Source: UBA12191 sp009937185
Lineage (GTDB): Bacteria; Planctomycetota; UBA8108; UBA1146
DNA: 64,000 bases
Assembly (NCBI GenBank): GCA_938075155.1
Contig: CALJGL010000020.1
Location: 1-64,000 of the forward strand
Reading direction: 5' to 3'
Under the pieces are notes generated by a model that was given only the letters and a program-made list of their open reading frames with translations, searched no databases and was not told the DNA's origin. The position numbers were made by a program, and so were the translations under genes. Shown here piece by piece: positions 8,084-16,883 of this stretch (positions within the stretch are counted from its first letter, which is position 1; each line of letters starts with the position of its first letter).

Positions 8084-11000
8084 TCAAGGGCAAGCGTTGG
8101 TATTCGTGGTGCAGTCCAAATCATCATCGGTGGGGTCTTCTCCGCAGTCGACTGGGCCTGGCGGGGGAGGGACAGTTTGTGAGCAGCAGATTAAGTTATT
8201 CAACAGAGAGATGGCGTCTGCAATATCGAGAGACCCATCATCATTCACGTCGCATGCATCTGGACAATCCGGTTCCGCCTGATTGGAAAACAGATGACCC
8301 AGCAAGAAGATGGGATCCGCAATATTCAGTGCTCCATCACCATTACAGTAGCCACGTAGGAATATTGCAGCCGGTGGAGGAGGAGGCGGGGCCAGCACCA
8401 TGACTTCTAGAACTCCGAAGGGAGAAGCGGAGTGGCTTTCTAAAGTGACGATCGTTTCTACTGGAGGAGCATCGGCGTCGAAGCCAAAGTTGTGCATCCA
8501 GCCCCACGTCAGTGGATTCGAGGGGAGCCCCGATGATATTCCAGGTGTCGACCAAGAAATCTCATCGGCGGGGTGACTCATGACCCAGGGGTCATCGGAG
8601 TGAAAGGGAGATCTTTTGACGGGAGCGTAGAAACGAGTGGCACTGATATTGACAGCAGGATCAACGGGAATATTGAAAGACCTGATCCCTGCACTGAAAT
8701 TGAAATTGTATATCGCATATTCATATCGCCATGTGCCATCTGGGTTTTCTGTAACCTTGTAGGCCAGATCGAGAGTGCCATCAATATTTGCAGGAGGGCT
8801 CACCGTGACGATCTCAGAGCCAGTCCATGCATTTTGAATCGGTGAGCTTTCACTGACTTCAGACATATCAATCGACCAGCTATCCCCAGGGGTTCCGGAA
8901 ATCGCTATGGGTTCCCATGCTCTATTCGTTGAGGTGTCAACGTCGCTAGGCTGAATGACGTAGACCTCAGCAAGATAAGTCGATCCCACATTTTGTGCAG
9001 GATCGAGGTCTCTATCTTCGATACTGAGACGCTCCTCTGTTTCATTCCAAGGACCTGTATCTTGAGACATGTATGAGCCATCCCAGACGAATCCACCTCC
9101 CCAAGGGTTGATTTCGGAGCGGGGACCCATATTGATCTGAGCAGCATTTCCGGCCGCGCCATAGGTATCGGAGCAACCAATACCGGTTTGTTGATTTGTA
9201 GGACTGGGTTGGCAGCCGAACCCACAGGCGTTTGCTTGAGCTGAACTCCAACCATGTTTAGCCCATGAACCTCCGATTTGAAGAATACGATCTTCGTCGA
9301 CTCGGAACATGTTAAACACCATCATGGGATGTCTTGGGTCAGGGTTTGCATACCAATTGAGGGGCTCATCTCCGCCATTACAGATGACGGATTCCATACC
9401 AAAACTGGCGATGCTACCTTCGCGACCCACATAAACGGTGTTGTTCGTGTTGCCCATGATCAAATCTTGTCCACCCACCGGTAACGGCACAGTGTCAAAG
9501 AATTTGAGACAGACTTCATTAATGATTCCTGTGTTTCCAGAAATCTCATCGGAAACAGAGAGAGTCCAAACACCGGGTTGATGTAGACCCGTGAATGAAA
9601 ATAGATTTCCTGATGTGGGTTGCCAATATCCGCCGTCTGCAAATTCGGTGCTAGGTTCAAGACCATTCATCCACCATGTGAGATCCAGTCCGCTCCCTGC
9701 GGCTGCGGCGGGTAAATTGTGTAAGAGTTCCGTGGTTCCATTGGGATCGGTGAGCTGAATCTGAAGATCACTGGCATCGGGATGATCGATCACGAGTTGT
9801 ACTTGTAGGTCCCAAATATTGCTATCGGGACTGCCTGCGACGACGATTGGAATTTCAACCGGTTCACCCGAGTCAGGGATGGTTGTCCCTGGGCTGGAGC
9901 AGGCCTCGTAGAGAATGGGGCTGAGAACAGCAACCGAAGTGCATTGCTGAACTCCCGGCGTTTGCCCGAATAGGGGGGTTACGCAAAGCGTGGCCATGGT
10001 CTGAATCGAAGGACTCGAAATCTGCGCATCCACCATCTGACCCGCGCTGAATGGCCCCAGCACCTCTAACGATTCGGAAGCCACCGAAAAAAGGAGTCCT
10101 GAGCAATCCCCGGACAGCTCTACCGAGGCATTTATCTCATACGATCCGGGAACAGAGTTTCCCTCGAGTTGTGCGATGACGTCAGTGACGAACTCCAGGA
10201 CCAAATCACCGGTGCCATAGTCATTGGCGCCCCAACCACCAATTCGGAAATGAAGGATTTCGCCTGCGGTGACTGCCAAGTTATCAATATGGGAATTCCA
10301 TGACTGGGTGGAACTCCCTTGTACGAAGCAGTTGGGCTCATCTCCACTGCATGCCACTTCCTGCAAGTCGTCGCACTCTCCGGAGTAAACCATGAGATCG
10401 GTATCAAAATTAACCGTCTCGCATGTACTCAAGTGAATATAGCCATCCTCGGGAGCGACCCAGCGAAACCAGACGTCTGCGGTCATTTGACCCAGAGCAC
10501 TGCACCCTGTTGCATTGGAATAGGGTTCGGGGCTGGTGGTGGCATTGATGGAATTGACGGGATTATTACCGATTACAGCGGGCAGAGCGTCGACGCACTC
10601 ATTATTTGGAGGAGAAGGGGGAGGCGGAGGAGGCGAAGAGAGGCTGAGGTCGAAAGTTCCGGTTCCCTGATCACTGGTTCCCCAACCTCCGAGACGAATC
10701 TTAAGGGTGTCACCCTGGGTAACAGGGAGATCGGGAACGATGGTATTCCACGAGTTAGTGGTGCCCTGGACAAAGCAATCTGGGGAGTCGCCGTAACATG
10801 CAGTGGGAAGTAATGAATCGCATGAACCCGTATAGACGATCACGTCTGTATCAAAGTTCACCGTGTCACAAGTAGAGATCGTAAGAAAACCGGTTTCGGG
10901 AACATCAAATAGAAACCAAGCATCGTACAGAACTTGTCCTAGGGTTGAGCCAGGACAGGTACTATCAGGGATCGGTTCCGTACTGGTGGTTGCCTGAGTG

Positions 11001-11134
11001 GTATCGATGGGGTTGGATCCGAGAAAAACAGCAGTAGCACCAGAACAATCATCATTTACAGGCTGGGCGTGCAAAATCAGGGGAACCTGACTGATTAAGA
11101 ATAAGGAGACTAGAGAAGATAGAAGATTCTTCAT
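8084..11134 (-). CDS. Large secreted multidomain protein with P-type (proprotein convertase) and dockerin-like modules
   Basis: 1016 residues. The signal peptide is residues 1-23 (LVSLFLISQVPLILHAQ). Two homologous PPC-like beta domains follow (about 26-165 and 178-312), each with DxWF.. and TCxTVNFDTDxxVY motifs and separated by a poly-Pro linker. A proprotein-convertase P domain lies at about 425-555 (SDLQIQLTDPNGT, GVWTLSVSDEISGNTG). A large beta-rich region follows, containing NPWGGGFVWDGSYMSQDTG. After another poly-Pro linker there are two dockerin-type repeats (GYCNGDGALNIADPIFLL and DVNDDGSLDIADAISLL). The tail GEDPTDDDLDC..CP matches the protein at 2291. No protease triad was seen. 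Probably a surface or matrix adhesion protein. It is divergent from the gene at 11221. Confidence 0.82.
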   Translation of the reverse strand: MKNLLSSLVSLFLISQVPLILHAQPVNDDCSGATAVFLGSNPIDTTQATTSTEPIPDSTCPGSTLGQVLYDAWFLFDVPETGFLTISTCDTVNFDTDVIVYTGSCDSLLPTACYGDSPDCFVQGTTNSWNTIVPDLPVTQGDTLKIRLGGWGTSDQGTGTFDLSLSSPPPPPPSPPNNECVDALPAVIGNNPVNSINATTSPEPYSNATGCSALGQMTADVWFRWVAPEDGYIHLSTCETVNFDTDLMVYSGECDDLQEVACSGDEPNCFVQGSSTQSWNSHIDNLAVTAGEILHFRIGGWGANDYGTGDLVLEFVTDVIAQLEGNSVPGSYEINASVELSGDCSGLLFSVASESLEVLGPFSAGQMVDAQISSPSIQTMATLCVTPLFGQTPGVQQCTSVAVLSPILYEACSSPGTTIPDSGEPVEIPIVVAGSPDSNIWDLQVQLVIDHPDASDLQIQLTDPNGTTELLHNLPAAAAGSGLDLTWWMNGLEPSTEFADGGYWQPTSGNLFSFTGLHQPGVWTLSVSDEISGNTGIINEVCLKFFDTVPLPVGGQDLIMGNTNNTVYVGREGSIASFGMESVICNGGDEPLNWYANPDPRHPMMVFNMFRVDEDRILQIGGSWAKHGWSSAQANACGFGCQPSPTNQQTGIGCSDTYGAAGNAAQINMGPRSEINPWGGGFVWDGSYMSQDTGPWNETEERLSIEDRDLDPAQNVGSTYLAEVYVIQPSDVDTSTNRAWEPIAISGTPGDSWSIDMSEVSESSPIQNAWTGSEIVTVSPPANIDGTLDLAYKVTENPDGTWRYEYAIYNFNFSAGIRSFNIPVDPAVNISATRFYAPVKRSPFHSDDPWVMSHPADEISWSTPGISSGLPSNPLTWGWMHNFGFDADAPPVETIVTLESHSASPFGVLEVMVLAPPPPPPAAIFLRGYCNGDGALNIADPIFLLGHLFSNQAEPDCPDACDVNDDGSLDIADAISLLNNLICCSQTVPPPPGPVDCGEDPTDDDLDCTTNTNACP

Positions 11135-11220
11135 AGGTTTTTCCTTCCCGCATTGAAGTCCATTATATTCTCTAGCGTATGAATAAGCGATCTTCTGAAT
11201 TGAGGAAAGGTTGAGAGAGA

Positions 11221-12393
11221 ATGTCCCCCGAAAGCCTTACAGTTCTCGGTTCTGGTGTCGTGGGCTTCTCAGTGGCTCGCGAGGCCCGCTTGAGAGGGAT
11301 ACCCGTCCAACTGCTAGAAGCCAGAGAACTGGGAGCAGGGTGCACACCTTCCGCAACTGGGGTTCTTAAAGCTCCTGAGCATCGTAGATCTCCTTATCTC
11401 GATCTCCGACACCTCAGTTGGGAGGATTGGCCATTGTTGGCGAAATCTCTTTATGAGGAAAGTGAAGGGCTCGAGGTGGGCTTTTCACTTTGTGGTGGGC
11501 TCGATCTTCGCGATCGCACCATGAAAGATCCACAGCAGGCGATTGAAAAACTTTACGGTTCCGGGGGAACGGTTCGTGTTGTCCCTGAAGCGGAATTGAA
11601 ATCGACTCTTCCAAGAGTTCGAAGGCCTTTGGGAGATGCCGTATTTATTGAGCACCAAGCCGTCGTTGACCCTGGTGCATTAATAAAAGCACTGACGTTA
11701 TCTTGTCAAAATTTGGGAGCTCAACTCCGAAGTGGTTTGGGTTCCATCACTCTGTGCTCAGAAGATGGAAAAGTTGTACTGAAATCAGAGACGGACATCA
11801 AACTTCACGAGCCTTCTGAAAAGCATCCGTTGGTGATCGCTGCCGGGTGGGAAAGTGGATTCGTTGTCGATGGAGTTCGGGAAGGTCAACTTCCTTTGGA
11901 ACCCGTCAGAGGAGAAGCCATCGCTTTAGATATACCAGCACCTCCGCACATCGTGACTTTTGATGCCCTGTTACCAGATCATCCTGATCCGGCTGGAAAC
12001 AGGAGTCGCTTTTCTTGGATTCCAGCGCCTGATGGATCTTCGTGGTTCGGAAATAGTGTGGGTGCAAAAGACTCGACGAATGCGAGAGATCCCCAGCCCA
12101 CACAGGCGGGGAAATCGCATCTTGTCGCTGCAGCAGAGACGATTTTTGGTGATGATGTCGGCTCTCTTGTTCGAGGACACTGGGCGGGTCTCCGACCTAA
12201 GGCGACACGGCATGGAGGGCCACTTCTCGGTCGAGTTAAAGATGTTGATGGAGTTTGGATGGCGACAGGGCATTATCGAACCGGCATATTGATCGGGCCG
12301 TTGACGGCTCGCTGGGTGGTCGAAGCGATATTGGGAGAGAGAGAAATCCCCGAGAATTTTGAAGTGCCCAGTGCGGGAGATCTTTCCCACTAA
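11221..12393 (+). CDS. FAD-dependent D-amino-acid-oxidase/ThiO-like oxidoreductase
   Basis: 390 residues of the DAO fold. LTVLGSGVVGFSVAREA at residues 6-22 is the GxGxxG dinucleotide-binding motif, followed about 20 residues later by the acidic end of strand 2 (LLEARELGAGCTPSATG). A C-terminal GLRPKATRHGGPLLG and VWMATGHYRTGILIGP form the second flavin-contact segment usual in glycine oxidase/ThiO-type enzymes. No signal peptide is seen, so it is cytoplasmic. Likely activity is oxidation of a glycine-like or D-amino-acid amine with O2 or another acceptor. A ThiO role in thiamine synthesis is possible, but no thi gene is adjacent. It is convergent with the methyltransferase gene on the opposite strand. 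Confidence 0.85.
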   Translation: MSPESLTVLGSGVVGFSVAREARLRGIPVQLLEARELGAGCTPSATGVLKAPEHRRSPYLDLRHLSWEDWPLLAKSLYEESEGLEVGFSLCGGLDLRDRTMKDPQQAIEKLYGSGGTVRVVPEAELKSTLPRVRRPLGDAVFIEHQAVVDPGALIKALTLSCQNLGAQLRSGLGSITLCSEDGKVVLKSETDIKLHEPSEKHPLVIAAGWESGFVVDGVREGQLPLEPVRGEAIALDIPAPPHIVTFDALLPDHPDPAGNRSRFSWIPAPDGSSWFGNSVGAKDSTNARDPQPTQAGKSHLVAAAETIFGDDVGSLVRGHWAGLRPKATRHGGPLLGRVKDVDGVWMATGHYRTGILIGPLTARWVVEAILGEREIPENFEVPSAGDLSH

Positions 12394-12437
12394 AACGTGA
12401 CTAAGCGCTGCTGATGAGTTCTTGTCATGCGACAGGA

Positions 12438-13604
12438 CTACTTCAATTCCTGCAGAATCCAAGCCTCTATTTTTGTTCCTCTTCGTAGCAGAGCGAGGGT
12501 CCAGTCGCCCTTTTTACGGGGAAACTTACGTCCAAGAGCTGCAGGGTCTTCTTTCACTCCTCTGGTTTTGATTGCGCGGGGAGCTTCTCCACGTGCCTTA
12601 AACCAGTCGATTACTTTTTTCTCGTGCCAGCCGAGACGATCGACGACTTCAAAGCTTCTAAACCATGGACTCGTCTTATGATCTTGGCCTGCGAGCCAAC
12701 CCAGTCCCGGGTGTAATTCTCCGGCTGCTAAATCGGCTTGAAGATGTCCAGTGAGGCCGGATCGTTCCAGAACGGGAACAGGTTCGTGCAAGAATTGAGG
12801 TGTTTTTTGAGTCTCCTCCTCAAGTGGAATCGGGTTTCCTGAGACGGATAAGCCCGTTTTTACAAGGGTGGCTCTTCTCCGTTTACCTCCATCGAATTGA
12901 CCACACCACAATGTGGCTTCTACCAAGTCAGGTCCATCTTGTATCCATTCGATTTCCCCAGCAGGAAGATCGTCCGCAGAAACCCCGGGGCCACATTTGA
13001 GAGCAACGTCTCTATGATGTTCAATGATGGATTCGATGACCGCGGGACCAGGTTGCATCTCAGTGTAAGCATGCATGCGTTGAGTTCCTGAGCGGCGTGC
13101 TGGATCGATGTGTATCGGTAGGGGAGCGAGGGGGAGATTTTCAGCTTTTGCGCGAATCACTAAGTGAGAATCATGAGATTTGTTTTCAGAAAAGCGACGG
13201 AGGTTTGCACTCGCAAGAAGCAACTTCATTGGATCATGGTCAACGAGAATAACAGGCCCTCTTTTTGACAGAGCCAAAGCATCGCTCCCGATTCCGCAAC
13301 AGAGATCGATGATCGGTTGTTCTCCTGAGACTTCTCGCACTCTTCGGGACTTGTGTTCCGCAACGATACTGCGAGTCGCTTGCTCTGCTCCTTCCCTATC
13401 GATCCACCACTCATCGGGTCGGCTCAATCGACCTCGAGCACGGCGACGGGCTTCTAGAAGTTCGAGGACGGTGGAGACTTGTTCGAGCGACCCTTTTTTT
13501 CGGAGCCTCGAAATAGTTTGGACGTCATCGGGAACGGCAGACTGAGCCGCTTCGATGAGGATGTCCAGATTCCCAGATATGAGTTCATGCCAAGATGTTT
13601 TCAT
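12438..13604 (-). CDS. Class I SAM-dependent methyltransferase with C-terminal THUMP-like domain
   Basis: About 388 residues from ATG 13604. An N-terminal helical region (about 1-80) precedes a Rossmann methyltransferase core with PIIDLCCGIGSDALALSKRG (motif I), VDHDPMKLLLASANL (motif II) and IHIDPARRSGTQR (the DPxRR motif of this family). The C-terminus (about 290-388) resembles the THUMP-like domain found after such methyltransferases, ending RRGTKIEAWILQELK. The family is annotated only as a putative RNA methyltransferase. The frame is open up to 13754, but that longer start would place the operator at 13680-13697 inside the coding region. Methionines at 13622 or 13604 are preferred although neither has a clear Shine-Dalgarno. 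Confidence 0.8.
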   Translation of the reverse strand: MKTSWHELISGNLDILIEAAQSAVPDDVQTISRLRKKGSLEQVSTVLELLEARRRARGRLSRPDEWWIDREGAEQATRSIVAEHKSRRVREVSGEQPIIDLCCGIGSDALALSKRGPVILVDHDPMKLLLASANLRRFSENKSHDSHLVIRAKAENLPLAPLPIHIDPARRSGTQRMHAYTEMQPGPAVIESIIEHHRDVALKCGPGVSADDLPAGEIEWIQDGPDLVEATLWCGQFDGGKRRRATLVKTGLSVSGNPIPLEEETQKTPQFLHEPVPVLERSGLTGHLQADLAAGELHPGLGWLAGQDHKTSPWFRSFEVVDRLGWHEKKVIDWFKARGEAPRAIKTRGVKEDPAALGRKFPRKKGDWTLALLRRGTKIEAWILQELK

Positions 13605-13679
13605 TTTCGAATAGTACGCCATAGGGCCGTAAACGTCGATATTTGGACAAGTCACCGAAAGTTTGATAAATATTTCATC

Positions 13680-13697
13680 TGTTTGGGTTGCCAAACA
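13680..13697. promoter_or_regulatory. Metal-regulator operator, site A (upstream of the porin-like gene)
   Basis: TGTTTGGGTTGCCAAACA is a near-perfect 18-bp palindrome, 17 of 18 identical to site B (15077-15094). It lies 95 bases before the GTG of the porin gene and between divergent genes. Its presence before iron-island genes and before the DtxR-type regulator itself supports assignment as a DtxR/MntR-family box. Confidence 0.78.
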
Positions 13698-13791
13698 ATG
13701 GGGCCTAGAGTACATACTCTTCATAGCCTTTTCGGTCATTTGAACGTCAGACACTCAGATTCGTAGAGAATCAGGATAAGGAGCAAGAAAA

Positions 13792-14946
13792 GTGGACAAG
13801 AGCAGAATTCGTGGTCTTCAAACTCTCGGAATGTACCTATTGGCACTGACTGTTATTGCCATGCCAGGGACTCTCCACGCCCAAGTCGACCGTTACGATG
13901 GACGGCCTGCGGCTGATGGCGATCGTGATATCCGTGTTGGCGGGTATATGGATCTTGAATTGTTTATGAATGGGGATCGATTCGATTTTAAGCAACATCG
14001 ACTCGTTCCCATGTTCGATGCCAATATCAGTGACAAAGTCAGTTTCTCTGCTGAAATCGAATTTGAGTACGGAGGAAGTGACGCTGCTGCAGGCGATGGA
14101 GAGACAAAAGTCGAATATGCCTATGCGGATGTTGATATGGGGAATTGGAGTCTTCGATCGGGAGCGATCCTCATCCCGTTGGGTTCCACCAATCTCTATC
14201 ACGACTCTCCGATGCGTCAACTAACGAATCGCCCATTTGTCGCACGTACGATTGTCCCTTCTACGATGACGAGTGCAGGTATCGGGGGAGTCTGGGGAGC
14301 AGACGACGGAAGTTGGGGTATGGAAGTTTATGCTGTGAATGGTTTCCAAGGGGGAAATGCCATCGACGGTTACAACATCAGTACTTCCAGTGGAATTCGA
14401 TCCGCGAGACCCAGCCTGAAGACAAATGGGGGAGATCGATCTCCAAGTATCGTCGGTAGATTTTCTTACAGTCCTGTTCTTGGAACTGAAATCGGATTCT
14501 CTGCATGGTCAGGACCATGGGACGATGCGGGTGAACTCGATCTCACCATCTCAGTTTTTGATATCACGACGGACCTCGGAAGTTATGTCGAGGCACTGGG
14601 TTCTACTACAGTGAACTTTGAGCTGGGTAATGTTTCTATCGATAGAGATGCCGATGCTATTGCAGGGGGTGTTCCCGACGAGCTGGGTGCGACTTCTATT
14701 GAGGTGAGCCGTCGATTCTTCCCAGATATGTTTACCAAAATGTTTGGTGAAGATGCGTCCTGTGCTCTCACTGTTCGTTGGGAAGAGCAGGATCTTTCTG
14801 CAGCAGTGACGAACCGCATGACATACGGTTTCAATGTCAGACCCACGGATGAGACCGTCATCAAGTTCGACTTTGAGCAAGAGTCCACTGAGGGTGAAGA
14901 GGATCCTGACGGAACCTTCATCATGTCTGTCGCTACATACTTCTAG
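13792..14946 (+). CDS. Outer-membrane beta-barrel, phosphate-selective-porin-like
   Basis: 384 residues starting at GTG with AAGGAG nine bases upstream. The signal peptide is residues 1-30 (LLALTVIAMPGTLHAQ). The mature part alternates amphipathic strands: VGGYMDLELFMNGD, FSAEIEFEYGGSD, VEYAYADVDMGNWSLRSGAI, LRPxxG-like turns. It ends in MSVATYF with the C-terminal Phe typical of outer-membrane barrels. The GGYMD... RLVPMF...A...E pattern resembles porin O/P-type proteins. An 18-bp operator shared with the feoB and dtxR promoters lies upstream, so it is probably metal regulated and may admit iron or another ion. Substrate is not readable from sequence. Confidence 0.78.
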   Translation: MDKSRIRGLQTLGMYLLALTVIAMPGTLHAQVDRYDGRPAADGDRDIRVGGYMDLELFMNGDRFDFKQHRLVPMFDANISDKVSFSAEIEFEYGGSDAAAGDGETKVEYAYADVDMGNWSLRSGAILIPLGSTNLYHDSPMRQLTNRPFVARTIVPSTMTSAGIGGVWGADDGSWGMEVYAVNGFQGGNAIDGYNISTSSGIRSARPSLKTNGGDRSPSIVGRFSYSPVLGTEIGFSAWSGPWDDAGELDLTISVFDITTDLGSYVEALGSTTVNFELGNVSIDRDADAIAGGVPDELGATSIEVSRRFFPDMFTKMFGEDASCALTVRWEEQDLSAAVTNRMTYGFNVRPTDETVIKFDFEQESTEGEEDPDGTFIMSVATYF

Positions 14947-14956
14947 GCCCTTTTTT

Positions 14957-14995
14957 CCCCTATTCTTGAAACCCATACGGGCGACGAGATAGGGG
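14957..14995 (+). terminator. Possible terminator after the porin-like gene
   Basis: CCCCTAT (14957-14963) pairs with ATAGGGG (14989-14995) around a 25-base loop that can itself pair CCC with GGG. TTCTTTCT follows. The T tract is interrupted, so strength is uncertain. Confidence 0.45.
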
Positions 14996-15076
14996 TTCTT
15001 TCTGTGGAGGGGCCCCAGAATTGAAAATAGGCCCGATATATTCGTAATTTCAGTCTAATTGCCCAGAATGATCGTT

Positions 15077-15094
15077 TGTTTGGCTTGCCAAACA
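15077..15094. promoter_or_regulatory. Metal-regulator operator, site B (upstream of the FMN/ApbE-feoB operon)
   Basis: TGTTTGGCTTGCCAAACA is a perfect 18-bp palindrome 89 bases before the start of the FMN-binding/ApbE gene, in a 236-base gap. It is the best-conserved of the three sites (A at 13680, C at 21518) and presumably controls the downstream overlapping pair with feoB. Confidence 0.85.
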
Positions 15095-15182
15095 GTACGT
15101 TTAGGGGTCTATTTCAACAGTTGTCGAGATGGAAGACCTCAGGACGTTGTTCGATCCCAAGTTTCGGAAATGAGTAAGCGCT

Positions 15183-16883
15183 TTGCTAGTTCCTAGAGAA
15201 GACTCCAACAGCACAAACCGAATCCAGGGATGGCTCTCCCTGCTGCGGCTGAATTGTGCTGTTTTGTCTCTGGGGATGACGATCTTTATTGGGGTCCTCT
15301 CTCCACAATCTCTGCTGGCAAATGAGACGAATGAAGTCTCCGTCGAAACTCCGTTGGAAATTACTTCGGGTCAGTTTGATCGCCAGGTTCTCCAAGAAAT
15401 ATGGCCTGCAGAAGTGAATTTCGAAAGGGTCTCCCTTCCTATTGAGGGTGAGTTGCTGAGTTCGATTTCAAAGCGGAGTCGAGTGAAAATGAGAGATCAT
15501 GTCGCCACCCTCATCAGGGTGAGTGACAGTCACGGACTTGAACAAGGACATGCCGTGATCCTCGATGAGGTCGGGAAGTACCGACCGATTACATTTCTGG
15601 TCGCTCTGAATTCTTCCGACAAAGTGTTGGACTTGCAGGTTCTTGTTTACAGAGAGCACATTGGACAGGCGATAGAATCCAATAGGTTTACGCGCCAGTT
15701 TAGAGACAAAAAGGAAGGCAGTGTGCTGCGCCTTCACAGAGACATTAGAAACCTGACAGGTGCAACACTGTCTGCACGAGCAGCAGTGAGAGCTGTTCGC
15801 AGGGCTTTGGCGACGGTCGGGGAAACAGTCCGAAAAGATAGAGTCCTCAGTTGGCGCGCCGAAAGTGGGCCGCTCCTGAGTTATGGCGCTGAAGAATTGA
15901 GTGCCAGCATCGTTCCCGCTTCAGGTCCCGCTGATTCGTCGGTCGGTCCCAAAAGCCAAGTACCCGATGAGGCCCATGAATCCAATCCGATATCAGATGC
16001 CTCTTCTGGACATCAAACCTCTGTCACCTCAGGCATGTACAAAAGTGGTGATACTTTAAAGCATGATTCTTCAATGGGTGCTCAAAGAGCACGCCCTGCC
16101 ATGGGGACTATCCTGAAGTTGGAAGTCTATGGTGAAAAAGCTGCGGAAGCCTTGGAAGCAGCGTTTGAAGAAGTCGACAGGATAGAGTCTCTCCTCAGTC
16201 GTTGGCGCCCGAACAGTGATGTTCTGAGAGTGGAGAATGCCAAACCGGGAGTCGCGGTGAAGGTAGATCCAACGACGATACAGATCGTGCAACTAGCCCT
16301 TGAGGCCGCTCGGTCTAGTGGTGGCGTTTTTGATCCAACCCTTGTTAAAGGGGGTTATCAATTTGTCGAAGTGGATGCAGAGCTGAATACGATCTCTCTT
16401 CTGCAAGCCGGATTGATTCTGGATCTCGGCGGAATCGGAAAAGGTTTTGCTCTCGATCAGGCCTCTGAGATTCTTGCAAAGTACAACTGTACTCAGTCCT
16501 TACTGGACTTCGGCGGACAGTTGCTGGCGATGGACGCTCCTCCCGGTCAAGACGCATGGGATGTGGGCATCTTTGATCCTAGGGATGGGGAAACTGTCCT
16601 TCAGATGATTCCTTTGGTACGCGCTTCATTGGCGACGAGTGCTCGATATGAGCGGGGAGATCATCTTGTTGATCTTCTCGACACTGGATCCGCTACACGT
16701 ATCCTGTCCACTACGATTCTATCGTCCAAAGCGACGGAAGCGGACTTCCTCAGTACGACGGTCGCCTTGGTGGGGCCAGAGAATGCAGCACAAGTCCTTC
16801 GTGGGCAACCTGGATCTTCTGCTGTGATTCTTGTCGAAGGGGAAGAAGAGCCGAGAATCATTGGACAGATTCGGGGTGAATGA
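15183..16883 (+). CDS. Exported FMN-binding domain fused to ApbE FAD:protein FMN transferase
   Basis: 566 residues. Residues about 17-46 are a signal or anchor segment. Residues about 70-210 form an FMN_bind domain (RPITFLVALNSSDKVLDLQV) with the flavinylation site LTGATLSA at 191-198, where the second Thr should carry FMN through a phosphoester bond. A low-complexity Ser/Pro linker (about 230-300) leads to an ApbE domain (about 305-566): ARPAMGTILKLEVYG, LDLGGIGKGFALDQASEI, LLDFGGQLLAMD, LATSARYERGDH, STTVALVGPENA. Target and transferase in one chain imply self-flavinylation outside the cytoplasm. The stop overlaps the feoB start (ATGA), so translation is probably coupled. A likely role is a flavin-based ferric reductase feeding FeoB. 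The TTG start at 15183 lacks a clear Shine-Dalgarno. Confidence 0.88.
   Translation: MLVPREDSNSTNRIQGWLSLLRLNCAVLSLGMTIFIGVLSPQSLLANETNEVSVETPLEITSGQFDRQVLQEIWPAEVNFERVSLPIEGELLSSISKRSRVKMRDHVATLIRVSDSHGLEQGHAVILDEVGKYRPITFLVALNSSDKVLDLQVLVYREHIGQAIESNRFTRQFRDKKEGSVLRLHRDIRNLTGATLSARAAVRAVRRALATVGETVRKDRVLSWRAESGPLLSYGAEELSASIVPASGPADSSVGPKSQVPDEAHESNPISDASSGHQTSVTSGMYKSGDTLKHDSSMGAQRARPAMGTILKLEVYGEKAAEALEAAFEEVDRIESLLSRWRPNSDVLRVENAKPGVAVKVDPTTIQIVQLALEAARSSGGVFDPTLVKGGYQFVEVDAELNTISLLQAGLILDLGGIGKGFALDQASEILAKYNCTQSLLDFGGQLLAMDAPPGQDAWDVGIFDPRDGETVLQMIPLVRASLATSARYERGDHLVDLLDTGSATRILSTTILSSKATEADFLSTTVALVGPENAAQVLRGQPGSSAVILVEGEEEPRIIGQIRGE

Noticed and set aside
13605..13754. N-terminal extension of the methyltransferase to ATG 13754
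   Set aside because: It would encode the palindromic operator at 13680-13697 and has no resemblance to the family N-terminus.
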